Assembly: GCA_023627715.1 (NCBI GenBank)
Contig: JAMAHW010000015.1
Location: 310,001-374,000 of the forward strand
Direction of reading: 5' to 3'
Length of the DNA: 64,000 nt
DNA from: Periconia sp. R9002
Lineage: Eukaryota; Ascomycota; Dothideomycetes; Pleosporales; Periconiaceae
Of this stretch, positions 31,125 to 41,076 are shown one piece after another. The position numbers and the translations under genes are program-made. Positions within the stretch are counted from its first letter, which is position 1. Every line of letters starts with the position of its first letter. Under the pieces are notes generated by a model. It searched no databases. It saw only the letters and a list, made by a program, of their open reading frames with translations, and was not told the origin of the DNA.

Positions 31125-31616
31125 TCACTCCTTCCCCTTCCCAAGATTCAACTTCGCAAACTCCTCCAACCCAAAACTCCTCTCCACATTAACCCATCCC
31201 TGCTTCTTGCACTCCTCCTGCATCTTCGCCCACTCCTCCTCAAACGTGCGCGCCCAGGCCCTCGCCTCCCTCCAATCCGCATAAAACATCTCCCACTCGG
31301 CATCCGAGTCGGTAAATTCTGCGCCGTACTCGCCGTGGAGGATGTACAAGTCGTAGCGGCGGCGGCTGTCCGGGTCGATGAGGGTTTCGTAGGCTTCGCG
31401 GATTTTGCGGAAGGTGGCTGCCGTATCGGTGGCGGCGGGGGCGGACGAGGAGAGGGTCGCGGTGTTGGAGGAGGTGTTGGTGGAGGTGTTTTTAAGCTTG
31501 TCTGGGTGGTGTTGGATGGCGAGGCGGCGGAAGGCTTGTTTGATGTCGGAGGTTGAGGCGGACTTGTCCAGGAAGAGGACGTCGTAGTAGTCCGTAGGTG
31601 GTGAGTTGGTGGGCAT
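31125..31616 (-). CDS. Small J-domain (DnaJ) protein
   Basis: Single exon, 163 residues. J domain at residues 9-95: YYDVLFLDKSASTSDIKQAF, HPD tripeptide at 37-39, then helix IV-like FRKIREAYETLIDPDSRRRYD. A low-complexity Ser/Thr/Asn/Ala insertion of about 25 residues separates HPD from helix III, unusual for a J domain. The C-terminal part is charged and helical (EWEMFYADWREARAWARTFEEEW). No signal peptide, membrane segment or zinc finger, so a soluble Hsp70 co-chaperone is likely. It diverges from the Zn2Cys6 gene across a 560-bp shared promoter region. Confidence 0.92.
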   Translation of the reverse strand: MPTNSPPTDYYDVLFLDKSASTSDIKQAFRRLAIQHHPDKLKNTSTNTSSNTATLSSSAPAATDTAATFRKIREAYETLIDPDSRRRYDLYILHGEYGAEFTDSDAEWEMFYADWREARAWARTFEEEWAKMQEECKKQGWVNVERSFGLEEFAKLNLGKGKE

Positions 31617-32177
31617 TGTGGGTGTTGTTGAGGTTGGTGGTGGTTGGAAAGTGGTTGTAGGTAGAAGTTGAGAATAGGTTGGGAGAGTTGGTCAATCGTC
31701 GGGGGTTTATGTATTACCGTCTTTGATTGTTTTTACGGTGAAGGTGAAAGTGAAGGTCACGTTGTGTGTGGTTGTGAAGTGTAGGTGGTGGTTCATTTGC
31801 TCACCAGAGGGCTTGGCCAATCAGGAGGCTGCGGTTACTTTACATGTGATCATTCTACACTCTCGTGCAAGCTGAGAGTTTCTCATTTCTTTGGCTATCA
31901 CCAGTGATTGGTGATTTCTCGGTGATAAAATGCTGCAGTGATTCTGTAGATTTCAGACATCGCGGTCGAGCATAGGCTTTCCTCATTGGGTTAAAAGCAG
32001 GTACTATCGATAAGACCCCTTGGAGCTGCCTAGCCCAGCTTACGTATCTCACAGAGCAAAGCCACACTGTTCATCAATGATAGTTGCCAAGTACATATAG
32101 TCATTTACTACGCCATTTTGCATTCCTTGCGTTGGCGAAAACTGCTGTATACTGGTCTTTGTCGTATCAACACGAAC
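31617..32177. promoter_or_regulatory. Shared intergenic region of divergent J-protein and Zn2Cys6 genes
   Basis: Head-to-head arrangement; no other gene between. No specific operator is recognised. Confidence 0.5.
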
Positions 32178-33350
32178 ATGGTCTTGAAAAAACCGCACAG
32201 CAAGTCTCGTTATGGATGCGATCAATGCCGCAAGAGACGTGTGAAATGCGATGAAACTCCACCTCGATGCTCAAATTGTATCACTCGGAACGAGCCTTGC
32301 CAATATTCCAGAGTAGCTCCGGGGAAAAAATACTCTACGCCACAAACAACACCGTCTCCGTCTAGTGATTCAATGACTGGGAAATCATATGCGGAAGAGC
32401 GAACTCGTACACAGGTTTTCGATCCCTCGGAATGGATCTCGGAGACAATCAGATCCAGGGAGCTCACGCTCATGCATCAGTGGTGTTGTTATACCTGCGA
32501 ATGCACCAGTCCCAAATGGCATCGGATCCTCCGAGAATGGGTGAGCAGGGAGATAGTTCGCTGTGATTTTATGATGGCGGCTGTTTTTGGGTTTTCCTCT
32601 TTCCATTTAGCGGCGAATGCGCTGGACGACAGCTCGCAATTGTCAACTGTGCGCAAGTACGTCAGCATGGGTTTGGAGTATCAAGACCGAGCCCTCCATG
32701 GCCTCCAGAATGCGCTAAGAGCAATCACGAAGGACAACGCAGCATATATTCTTTTCAGTTCGATCTTGGTGGCTGCTTGCGCGGTGATATCTTCGATCCT
32801 ACCAGCTGGACCGGAGGACCAGGCTCGCTCAGCTGCATTGGCGCTTCTACCCTTGGTCGATCACATAAAATCGATTGGCTTTGTCAAGGCGCAGACCGAA
32901 CCTTTGCTTGTGGGGAGCTCCCTCGGACACTACGTCGATCAGAACTATCAACCCCCCAAAATCCATCACCAACTGTGCGTCGATGAGCTTCGGCGGCTTA
33001 ACGAATTCACCGCACCGGAATATCGAGGCGTATACGAAGATACAATCACGTCCCAGGAGCAAGTAGCTCGCACACACGATACAATCTCCGAATGGATTGC
33101 CGATGTTGGTTTGGAGTACCTGGGAGCGTTGCGGAGGGAAGATAACATGGCGTTGGCCATATATATGCATTGGGGCGTATTGGTTGACAGGCTGGAAGGA
33201 AACTGGTGGGCGAAATTCGTGGGCCGCCGTCTTGTTGCTGAGTTGTCAGAGTATCTTGTACTCAAGGGCCCGAAATGGAAACCCATCTCTGTGTGGTGTA
33301 GAAAAGAAGTCAAGCTACCACCCATCGCAGATCCAACAGAAGAAAATTGA
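32178..33350 (+). CDS. Zn2Cys6 transcription factor
   Basis: Single exon, 390 residues, start at the first true ATG (MVLKKPHSKSRYG). The binuclear zinc cluster has Cys14, 17, 24, 31, 34 and 41 (C-x2-C-x6-C-x6-C-x2-C-x6-C) in GCDQCRKRRVKC and CSNCITRNEPC. A short basic linker follows. The middle region is helical with LMHQWCCYTCECTSP and the C-terminus ends in W-rich helices (YMHWGVLVDRLEGNWWAKF), like the small UPC2/sterol-uptake-type fungal-specific regulators. Target genes are not evident from the neighbours. Confidence 0.93.
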   Translation: MVLKKPHSKSRYGCDQCRKRRVKCDETPPRCSNCITRNEPCQYSRVAPGKKYSTPQTTPSPSSDSMTGKSYAEERTRTQVFDPSEWISETIRSRELTLMHQWCCYTCECTSPKWHRILREWVSREIVRCDFMMAAVFGFSSFHLAANALDDSSQLSTVRKYVSMGLEYQDRALHGLQNALRAITKDNAAYILFSSILVAACAVISSILPAGPEDQARSAALALLPLVDHIKSIGFVKAQTEPLLVGSSLGHYVDQNYQPPKIHHQLCVDELRRLNEFTAPEYRGVYEDTITSQEQVARTHDTISEWIADVGLEYLGALRREDNMALAIYMHWGVLVDRLEGNWWAKFVGRRLVAELSEYLVLKGPKWKPISVWCRKEVKLPPIADPTEEN

Positions 33351-33977
33351 TGTATCAAATAATGAACAAACTTCCATCTATTTATTGCTTAGTGAGGATT
33401 GTCTAATATGAGTAAACGCATATGTACGACACATTCCTAATCGCAGCCGCCAAAACACCTCACCACCGAGCTGTACGGAGATAGGTCCACTCCCGACAAA
33501 ATCCCACCAAATCGCAACAAAAACTGAAAAATCGGGCTGGCAAACAACATAAATGGCCCAAGCCTCACCTTCGCATTCGCTTGTGGTCATTTCATGCATC
33601 AAGCCAAGGCCGCCCCCCTCCCTAATCATCCTTCTCGTTCTCTTACTCGTTTATTCTGCAATCCGATTGGTCCAAATGCTGAACGGCCGCAGATAGTACT
33701 ATAAGGTCCCTGAAGACAACAACTATGTAATCGCAAGCTTCTATTTTTCTCTCAAAGCCACGCGTACGCTTCTTCGCATTGCACAATCAGGCTGCCAATT
33801 TTCAGATAATGGCTGCGCCGAGAGATTCTGGGCATTGCGGAGCCCCTATAGCCAACCAGTGTATATATATACACTCGTAGAAGGGATAGTGATGGTTGCA
33901 AGCACTTTTCCATTGAGTAAACAGCCATTCTTTCACGTTTTATCTCTTTTCAAAGACGCGTTCGAATTCGTCTCAAC
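33351..33977. other. Spacer with RTA1-gene promoter
   Basis: Contains GTGTATATATATACAC at about 33858-33873, a palindromic TATA-like element about 105 bp before the start codon of the next gene. No coding frame. Confidence 0.5.
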
Positions 33978-35149
33978 ATGAAATCAAGAGCCGATCTCTA
34001 TTACTACACGCCGACCTTCACGGGCGCGGTAATCACGGCATCCATCTTCCTCGTCTTCTTCGCTATCCACATGACTCTCCTCCTCAGAACCCGAACATGG
34101 TTTTGCACTCCGCTAGCAATCGGAGCACTCTGTACCTGCCCCAACCCCCATGCCCCCCTCCTGCCTGCTAACCCCAAGTCCCAGGCGACGCCATCGGATT
34201 CGCAGCACGATGCTACTCGCACTCGCACAAAACCTACTCCAAAACCAACGCCGGACCCCTCATCGCTCTAATCCTGCAAGCCGTCCTCATCCTCCTCGCG
34301 CCCATCCTCTTCGCCGCAACAATCTACATGTTCCTCGGACGCATCATCCGCGCCACAGGCCACACATCCCTCTCTCCCATCAACATCAACTACGTGACCA
34401 AGATTTTCGTCTGGTGCGATGTCATCCTGCTGAATCTGCAGAGCACGGGCGCGAGCTTGTTCACCAACAGCAAGGGAAAGGCGTGGATGGTGACGCTAGG
34501 GAGAGCGATCGTGCTCGTGGGGTTGGTGGCGCAGATTTTGACGTTTGGGTTTTTTGTGGTGGTGGCGGGGGTGTGGCATCGGAGGATGAAGAGGAGGAGT
34601 GGTGGTGAGTTGGGGACGGGTGATGCGGAAGGGTTTCGGTGGGAGAGGTATATGGTTATGCTGTATGTCGTGAGTGGGATCATTACGGGCAGAAATTTCT
34701 ATCGTGTGGCGGAGTTTGCGGAGGGTGGTAAGTTCGTATCCCAGTTTTGTTTTGACACAGATTACTTACATGAGATATTTTAGAGGGCGGTTATCTGAAC
34801 ACGCATGAGTGGCCTGTCTTTGCGTTCGACGCTGCCCTGATGGGCATTGTGCTTATCATCTGTTCTTTCTGGTACGTCGGTAGCATATACGACCGCATTC
34901 GGCAGCGTGAAAGCATGGAGCTTATGGTCAGTTGATCCCCCATCGGAATATCGAGACAAGATGCTATTCTGGAATCTCGAGTGCATGGATTTGGCTAACT
35001 CCATGTCCGTGATACAGGTCAATGGGGAACGAAGCGAGGTACAATCGACGCAAAAGAAGAGCAGTATTGGCTCGAAAGCCTTCTCTGTGTTTAACATACT
35101 CTTTTGGGGTATCCCGGGGCTTGTGGCGAAGTTGTCAAAACGAAACTGA
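33978..35149 (+). CDS. RTA1-like lipid-translocating exporter
   Basis: Exons 33978-34131, 34185-34727, 34784-34926, 35018-35149; introns 53, 56 and 91 bp; 323 residues. All junctions keep frame; the last uses a GTCAGT donor, GGCTAAC branch and GATACAG acceptor. Alternative: stop at TGA just after that donor, shortening the C-terminus by about 40 residues. The seven hydrophobic helices and family motifs (IGFAARCYSHSK, GPLIALILQAVLILLAPILFAATIYM, DVILLNLQSTGA, EGGYLNTHEWPVFAFDAALM) place it in the RTA1/RTM1 family of fungal plasma-membrane proteins linked to resistance to lipid-like toxic compounds. Confidence 0.92.
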
Positions 35150-35452
35150 GGATAGACCGAAAAGGCGCGTAGAAAAGCAAAGTGTTTTACTGGAAATGCT
35201 CGGTATATCGTGTTGAGATCTTTTCCTTCTTTAATTATATTGATTTTCTGCTCTATAGAACCAATAAATGCACTATTTTGAATCTGAAGTCTACCGACCG
35301 ACATCAAATCATCGGATTATTGGTTCAACAATGTGAAAAACCGACAAAGATACATAAGATGATAACACGACTGTCATTTCAATCAAGCAGAGCTCCTGGA
35401 CGCGATCATTCGCGATCATTCTTTTTGGTACGCCAGTGTATTTTGAGCCAGG
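35150..35452. other. Short convergent spacer
   Basis: Transcript ends of the RTA1-like and F-box/LRR genes; CGCGATCATT is directly duplicated at 35401-35420. Confidence 0.5.
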
Positions 35453-36859
35453 TTAACATATCCTACATCCTATTCTTCGCTGAAAAGCCAGGACGGCCAT
35501 CTCCAATTTCTCATAGTCATAATGCTCATCGAATCCCCTATAAACAGAAAGGTCTACATCGAAATTGCAAAGATTTGGAGCAAACCTTATCACTTCCGCG
35601 GCCGCCATTTTGAAATCTTCTGTGGTCCAGTGATGACCTGGCTGCTGAAAAATACAATTATGAGCTGTAATCTTCAAGTCCTGCAACTCAGGGAAGACTA
35701 CTCCGAAACCATTCTCTTTGATTAAGTCCCAATTTATGTCGCACGAAATCTGAAGTGATCGCAGACTGGAAGAGCAATGCGTCGCGAGGGAGACCAAAGC
35801 GGTCAGGCTAAGTGCTCTCGCGTCGGAAAAGTGGAGGTTGAGACGCTGTAAGTTCCGCAAACTTCTAGCAGCGGTTGAGAAGGTCGTGTCTGTCAAATCG
35901 TGTGCCAAAGGGTAGCCCCTCAATAAGAAAACTGTCAGGTTGGGGCAGTTCTGAGCTACCGAAATCAACTCCGCGCTAGTAATTTCCCAATCCCCAAATT
36001 TTTTGGATCCTCCCACATCTAAATTTTCGAGATTCCTAAAGGTAGATGCAGCTTGGAGTATTCCAGGCTCCAACTCTCTCCCACCCATTATCCGCAAATG
36101 AGTCAGAGGCACTGCCAAACGGGAGAAATGTTGTAATGTTGTGAGGGAGAAGTTACCGTCAAGATGCGTCAGGTTGGAGAAACCGTGGTCAAGCCCTTCC
36201 AACCATTCTGGCATTATGAGTAGGCAAAGGAGCCTCCGTAGCCTCGGATATCGCGCCACTGTCTCGACACACTGCTGGTTCCAGCCCACGCCCTGGATAT
36301 ACAGCGTCTCTAACGCCGTGAACACACGGAGAAATTCTTGCAAACCCTCGATACTCATTGTCTCATCATAAGCACGCAGATGAAAATATCGTAACGGGGG
36401 GAGTATTTCTACGAACTTCTTAAAGAAGTCGTATTCTACTCGCACACAATAAGGAGCGACGAATTTTTTGAGGCGCGGCTGCACGAATTTCGACATTTCC
36501 CCTTCCAGAAACTCTTTGTCGATGAAGACTTGTTCCAACTGCGGAAAGTTAATTCTTTGAATTATCCCGGCGCCGCCTATTTTCCTGTTGGACGGATACC
36601 CCATGCTAAGCACCCGTACGTGATTGGCATAAGATTGACGCCGATCCTGGTTCAGAGAAATTAGATGCTCTGGTGTTGGAAAGGCGTCATTTTCCCACGG
36701 AGGATGGATGGTTTCAAGACAGCCGTACCATAGTACGCGAATGGCCAACTCGGAAAAAAGCTTATTGACAGAGACACAGGTGAACAGGAACCCTTTTTCC
36801 GTTTGCCCCTCTCGGATGATCCCTTCAACAATTTCTGGAATGCCCAATGCACGATGCAT
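35453..36859 (-). CDS. F-box/leucine-rich-repeat protein
   Basis: Single exon, 468 residues. The N-terminus RALGIPEIVEGIIREG followed by LLFTCVSVNKLFSELAIRVLW-type sequence is an F-box. The remainder is built of LRR-like repeats (LRYFHLRAYDETMS, LETLYIQGVGWN, LTHLDGNFSLTTLQHF, LENLDVGGSKKF, LTVFLLRGYPL, LQRLNLHFSDAR, LRSLQISCDIN). Such proteins select substrates for SCF ubiquitin ligases; the substrate is unknown. Fungi carry many lineage-specific members. Confidence 0.88.
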   Translation of the reverse strand: MHRALGIPEIVEGIIREGQTEKGFLFTCVSVNKLFSELAIRVLWYGCLETIHPPWENDAFPTPEHLISLNQDRRQSYANHVRVLSMGYPSNRKIGGAGIIQRINFPQLEQVFIDKEFLEGEMSKFVQPRLKKFVAPYCVRVEYDFFKKFVEILPPLRYFHLRAYDETMSIEGLQEFLRVFTALETLYIQGVGWNQQCVETVARYPRLRRLLCLLIMPEWLEGLDHGFSNLTHLDGNFSLTTLQHFSRLAVPLTHLRIMGGRELEPGILQAASTFRNLENLDVGGSKKFGDWEITSAELISVAQNCPNLTVFLLRGYPLAHDLTDTTFSTAARSLRNLQRLNLHFSDARALSLTALVSLATHCSSSLRSLQISCDINWDLIKENGFGVVFPELQDLKITAHNCIFQQPGHHWTTEDFKMAAAEVIRFAPNLCNFDVDLSVYRGFDEHYDYEKLEMAVLAFQRRIGCRIC

Positions 36860-38622
36860 GATAGTCTGCTCGGGAACTCGTCAAGTATATTCTTTGCTCG
36901 CAGGGGTTTGTTGTTGAACGCGTAGAACTTTAGTCCTGGTGTACTATTCGAACATGTCTGATTTTCATCCGAGAAATGTAGCCAGTGAGTTGAAAAACAA
37001 TGTATACAATGGGATGTGAAGTTTGTACGTTCGCTGAGTAGAAGGAGGTAGTTATGGGATGGAAAGAGCAAACAAAGCGTGGGGCTAAAAGCTCGGTTAG
37101 AGCCGTCAACCAATTAGATTGAAGCATGTAGCGAGCTGTGCAACTATAGTCCACATCATTGATGCGGCTAATGTTACACGCACTTTGCCTCCACACAATT
37201 CTATCTGCGGATTATCAGCATCAATAGATGAGGGTAGTCTCCTCACTCCAATCCAGAATTCTCACAGTTTTGAAGATTAGCAAGAACATTTGTATGCGGA
37301 TTCTATGCGACTCAAAAGCAGAAACGTTTCATATAAATTAATTTATATGTTGTAGTGTAGGGTGTTAAGGGAGGGGGTTGTTATTAATACAAGGTACCTA
37401 TATAGTAAGTAGGCAGGAGCAAATAATGGGCACATTATGTTGATTGGACTTCCGTTGTTCGAGGGATACGCGCGCTGATTTAACATTATTAAGTGACGGT
37501 CATAGTCACCAGCAGTCTTGCCTTTTTTGGACTTCAAGGTTTTCCTAGATGAGCCAGCGTGCTGCTTCTGCGTTAAAATTTGCCATCATGTCATAGGGAA
37601 AGCCGGTGAAACTAACAGATTTTATGGGAATTATGGCATCAGAGCATAAGATATCCAGGTACACAAGACTGGAGAATGTCAATATCAACACCCCAACCTT
37701 GGCATCCGTGGCGTGTAAGTTGAAACACCGGTTGGAGGGTTAGCGCTTAGGCGGCCCGGTAGGGATCATATAATATGTGTTACAGTAAGTACTCATCCTT
37801 AAACGCCTTTACGGCGGACGGACTGTTGGCATTAACTGCAGTATCAGTACCGCTGCAGCACGTGATCGGATCGGAGAAAACTAGTTGTCAGAATAAGTGG
37901 ATACTCTTCCGGCCTAACTAGCGATATCAGTCCCTAGAAAGTATGACAGCTTCCCTAGGTCGAGATTAGACCAAACCAACAACAATGGCTTCTTTTCATT
38001 TTGGGTTTGGAACGGCGTCTCGCCGCTCTGCTCCATCAGATGTTGCTTCGGATCCTCGCCCCGGAATCCCTTTTTTTCTGTCCACCACCAAGATCGCAGC
38101 TCCAATATCTAATGTTTTATAGCCAAGGACGTTACCAGAGATCCAAACTAGTGTTTATGTATACCGTGACTGATTGTACCAATCAATTGCCAAGAAGAAA
38201 ATACTTTGGATCTAATGTTTCACGGTCCGTTCCTTATGATCGCTACGACAATATCCAAGACCCCACCTAAATTGGCTTGACTAATACCTCAGATTGGTGG
38301 CTTAATATATACAGTGCATCGATTTCGTTATTTGGATAATTGATCGTAGAGGATTCGCTCGAACTAAACACTGACCTAGGTAGATTACGAATAGATTGTG
38401 GATCTTGCATCTTGCCCCATGAGATGAAAGCGACCAATGGTGAAGCCATAGTTTTTCCATCCAATCTGTCGTTTTTTCAAGCTCACTCAACAGGTTCGCC
38501 AAAACTATAAGAGCCTCTTACGGGTTACCAAAAAAGTTGCAGAGAAGACCACGATCCTTTTCTCTCCTTCCCTTCACTCAACAGTCACGTGCATTCACAA
38601 GATTCGTGTAGCCGAATTCAAG
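36860..38622. other. 1.8-kb spacer
   Basis: No supported gene. AT-rich around 37320-37400. At 38179-38223 lies one copy of a short direct repeat also found at 39986-40025 on the other side of the AA9 gene. A minus-strand frame at 37914-38105 contains LDLGKLSYFLG, faintly like a Copia reverse-transcriptase motif, but has no flanking support. CT-rich leader before 38623. Confidence 0.45.
38179..38223. repeat. Short direct repeat R3, copy a
   Basis: ATCAATTGCCAAGAAGAAAA then (T)ACTTTGGAT and GTTTCA; matches 39986-40025 with a few substitutions and a 4-base indel. Confidence 0.6.
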
Positions 38623-39435
38623 ATGAGAAGCTTCTCGGTTCTTGCCCTCACGGCCCTTCTGCCTTCGGCTACCGTTGCGCACTATTATTTCCCACATCTG
38701 GTCATCAACGGCAACGTGACACCCGAGTGGCAGTATGCGCGCAGGCATGACAACTTCCTAAACCCCTCGTGGGAGGATGGCGCCTTTCTTAACAGCAATG
38801 AACTTCGTTGCAATAAGGGGGCTTCGAACCATATGCGCGAGCCCCAGACCGCCAAGATCATCGCTGGACAAGATACCGTCGGCTTCCAAACCTACGCCGG
38901 CACCGATGGTCTCTACCACCCCGGACCAGTCCAGGTACATATCCCTAACTTCCTTTAATCTGGGTAGAATTCTCGAAATATGGAAGCTAATCATCCACGC
39001 GTTAAACAGATCTACATGTCCAAGGCCCCCGGCGACGTCCGCGACTACGATGGATCCGGCGACTGGTTCAAGGTTGCCCAGTGGGGTCACCGGGCCGGCT
39101 CGACGGCCGATAGCAACTGGATCACCTGGAAGATGAAGCAGTTCACCTTCAAGATGCCCGCCGAGATCCCCGCGGGCCAGTACCTCATCCGTATTGAACA
39201 GGCGGCCACGCACCAGCCGTACACAGGTCGCGAGTTCTACGTCGGGTGTGCGCATATCGAGGTCGTCAGCAGCTACAACGGAAATCCCACGCCCACATTC
39301 AAGATCCCCGGTGTCTATAGCCGCGATCAGCCCTTCTTCAAGTACGACAGCTGGGCCAAACCCCAGCCGACAGTGTGCCCGCTTCCCGGCCCGGCCATGT
39401 GGCCCAACAACAATAACTTGAAGAACCTCACCTAA
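38623..39435 (+). CDS. AA9 lytic polysaccharide monooxygenase, catalytic domain only
   Basis: Exons 38623-38934 and 39010-39435, 75-bp intron (GTACAT donor, TTAAACAG acceptor); 245 residues. Signal peptide of 19 residues leaves His20 (HYYFPHLVING) as the copper-binding N-terminus. Diagnostic elements: ELRCNKGAS, VGFQTYAG, LYHPGPVQIYMSKAPGDV (H99), DYDGSGDWFKV, PAGQYLIRIEQAATH (H172) and REFYVGCAHIEV (axial Tyr181). The usual Gln before the Phe-Tyr pair is Glu (E179), a variant seen in some AA9 enzymes. No linker or binding module. It stands tail-to-tail with a feruloyl esterase gene, consistent with wall-polymer breakdown. Confidence 0.95.
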
Positions 39436-40099
39436 GTCAGATGAAGATAGGGTAGGACAACCTGTCAGGTGGCTTGTTGTAGGGCTATGGGTTATCTCTT
39501 ATCACCAAGGGACTGTCTTCTTCGCACTTGTTTCTCGGGGGCTCCGTGCTTGGTTCAGGACGGAAGGCCCGGCAGTGAATCTATTCTCTGGTAACTGAGC
39601 AACTTCTGTTTCGTTATTCATGTCATGAATAGATACCTACCTAGGTACTTAGATGATATTGTCACTCGTTTAGTAATTACATTTATTCCTAGTATTTGCC
39701 TCTTATTAGTAGGATAAAGTATTGGAGAAGGGCATGGATCTTCCAGGATTTATCGTTTGCCTAGCAGGGGCACATTAAGAATGGTACGATATATATCAGT
39801 TTGAGGGCTTAGGGTTACTTAGCAACCTCTGAGTCTATTGATCCCATTGTGGGTTCGTAGCAGAACCAACAATCTGTATAATTGCAGCAACGATTGAGGA
39901 GTCCAAGTCATAATAGCTTGCTTCATTGGACAAGAGTGTTGCTGCGTGGGGCTTCTGGTTTCAAATATTCTCATACATTTCAAACACCGATCAATTGCGA
40001 AGAAGAAAACACTTTCGATGTTTCAAAATCGATGTGCTAGCTTGGAATAATCCTTTCGGCAACCTATTCTCACCTAAAGTGCGAGGTCTCGTCTAGCAA
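39436..40099. other. Convergent spacer between AA9 and feruloyl esterase genes
   Basis: AT-rich, no gene. Contains ACCTACCTAGGTA at 39636-39648 and repeat R3 copy b at 39986-40025. Confidence 0.5.
39986..40025. repeat. Short direct repeat R3, copy b
   Basis: GATCAATTGCGAAGAAGAAA followed by ACACTTTCGAT and GTTTCA; see 38179-38223. A weaker relative (CAATTGCGACGAAGAAGACA) occurs at about 2074. Confidence 0.6.
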
Positions 40100-41076
40100 T
40101 TACTTTGGGGTTGAAAGCTCTGGGAGATTCCAAAATGCCCAGACTTCTCCCTCCACCCACGACCTGGTGCCATCTTCTTCGTGTGGAGCCGGTTTGTCGG
40201 CAGCTGACTGAATGTGACCTCCATCGTGGGCTGCCCATCTAACCGGGTAGCCCTGCTTACAACCAGTAGCAGCGGTAGTAATATGTGTTCTGCTGCCAGG
40301 TGCAGGCTCCTTAGCCCCAGCCATTGAATTACACCCGTTGTTCTTGAGAAAACGATCTCTTAAGGAACGACCGGTAGCAATAGGCAGAGTCCCATCTTTA
40401 ATCCCATGGATCCCGAAGTAAGCAATAGGATCGTTCCCACCCTCACACCCTGACAATTGGGCACCAGCGATAATCGCAACTGCTCGGAACTTATTCGCGC
40501 GATTACATGCCAGGGAGTAGGACATGCCAGCCCCATACGAGAAGCCAATAGCGAAACGTTGACCCTGATCAACACAAAGGCCAGTGTCGACATAGTCGTT
40601 GATAGCGTCGATGAGCTTGGGGTGTTGGTCAGATTCCAGACATTTCACCGACAGAAATTGTATCATACCTTAGTATCTTGCCCTCCACTGTTAGCCCATC
40701 CTCCATTAAGTCCTTGCGGTGCCACAAAGATTACCGTCTCGTTGGCTATCTTCTCTATGCCGAAATAGTTCCATTTATCGGTTCCGCCGTCGGCGACCTG
40801 GTCCATGGTTCCACCATTCCAATGTAGCCCGTACATTAATTTATATGGCTTATTGTTGTTGTAGTTCAACGGGACTCGAATTCTGAATTTACGCTGAGTG
40901 CCTCCGACGTTGATCGTTTGGGTTCCGGTCTTGATAGTGGGTTCCTTTCCGCATCCTGCGCTGTTCGCCCTGGCGGCGATGTTCGTCCGGGGACCAAGGC
41001 TTGCGCTGGCAGCGATGTTGGTTAGGGTCGTGAGGCCCAAGGTGAGGCCCAGAGTGAGGCAATTGATGAGCTGCAT
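40100..41076 (-). CDS. Feruloyl esterase (CE1 / FaeC-type)
   Basis: Exons 41076-40669 and 40615-40100, 53-bp intron (GTATGA donor, CCCCAAG acceptor); 307 residues. Signal peptide (MQLINCLTLGLTLGLTTLTN). The alpha/beta-hydrolase nucleophile is S162 in GFSYGAG; D210 (GIKDGT) and H270 (DGGHIQ) complete the triad in the order of CE1 feruloyl esterases. Other family marks: RVPLNYNNNKPYKLMYGLHW, APQGLNGGWAN, RAVAIIAGAQLSGC, LRDRFLKNNGC, GCKQGYPVRW and the terminal SWVEGEVWAFW. It releases ferulate cross-links from arabinoxylan or pectin outside the cell. Confidence 0.94.

Noticed and set aside
31335..31587. Gly/Val/Glu-rich plus-strand frames opposite the J-protein
   Set aside because: Antisense shadow of the Ser/Thr/Ala insertion and J domain.
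37914..38105. Minus-strand frame with LDLGKLSYFLG, similar to a Copia reverse-transcriptase motif
   Set aside because: Only about ten residues match, no neighbouring RT, integrase or RNase H sequence and no LTRs; chance similarity is likelier.
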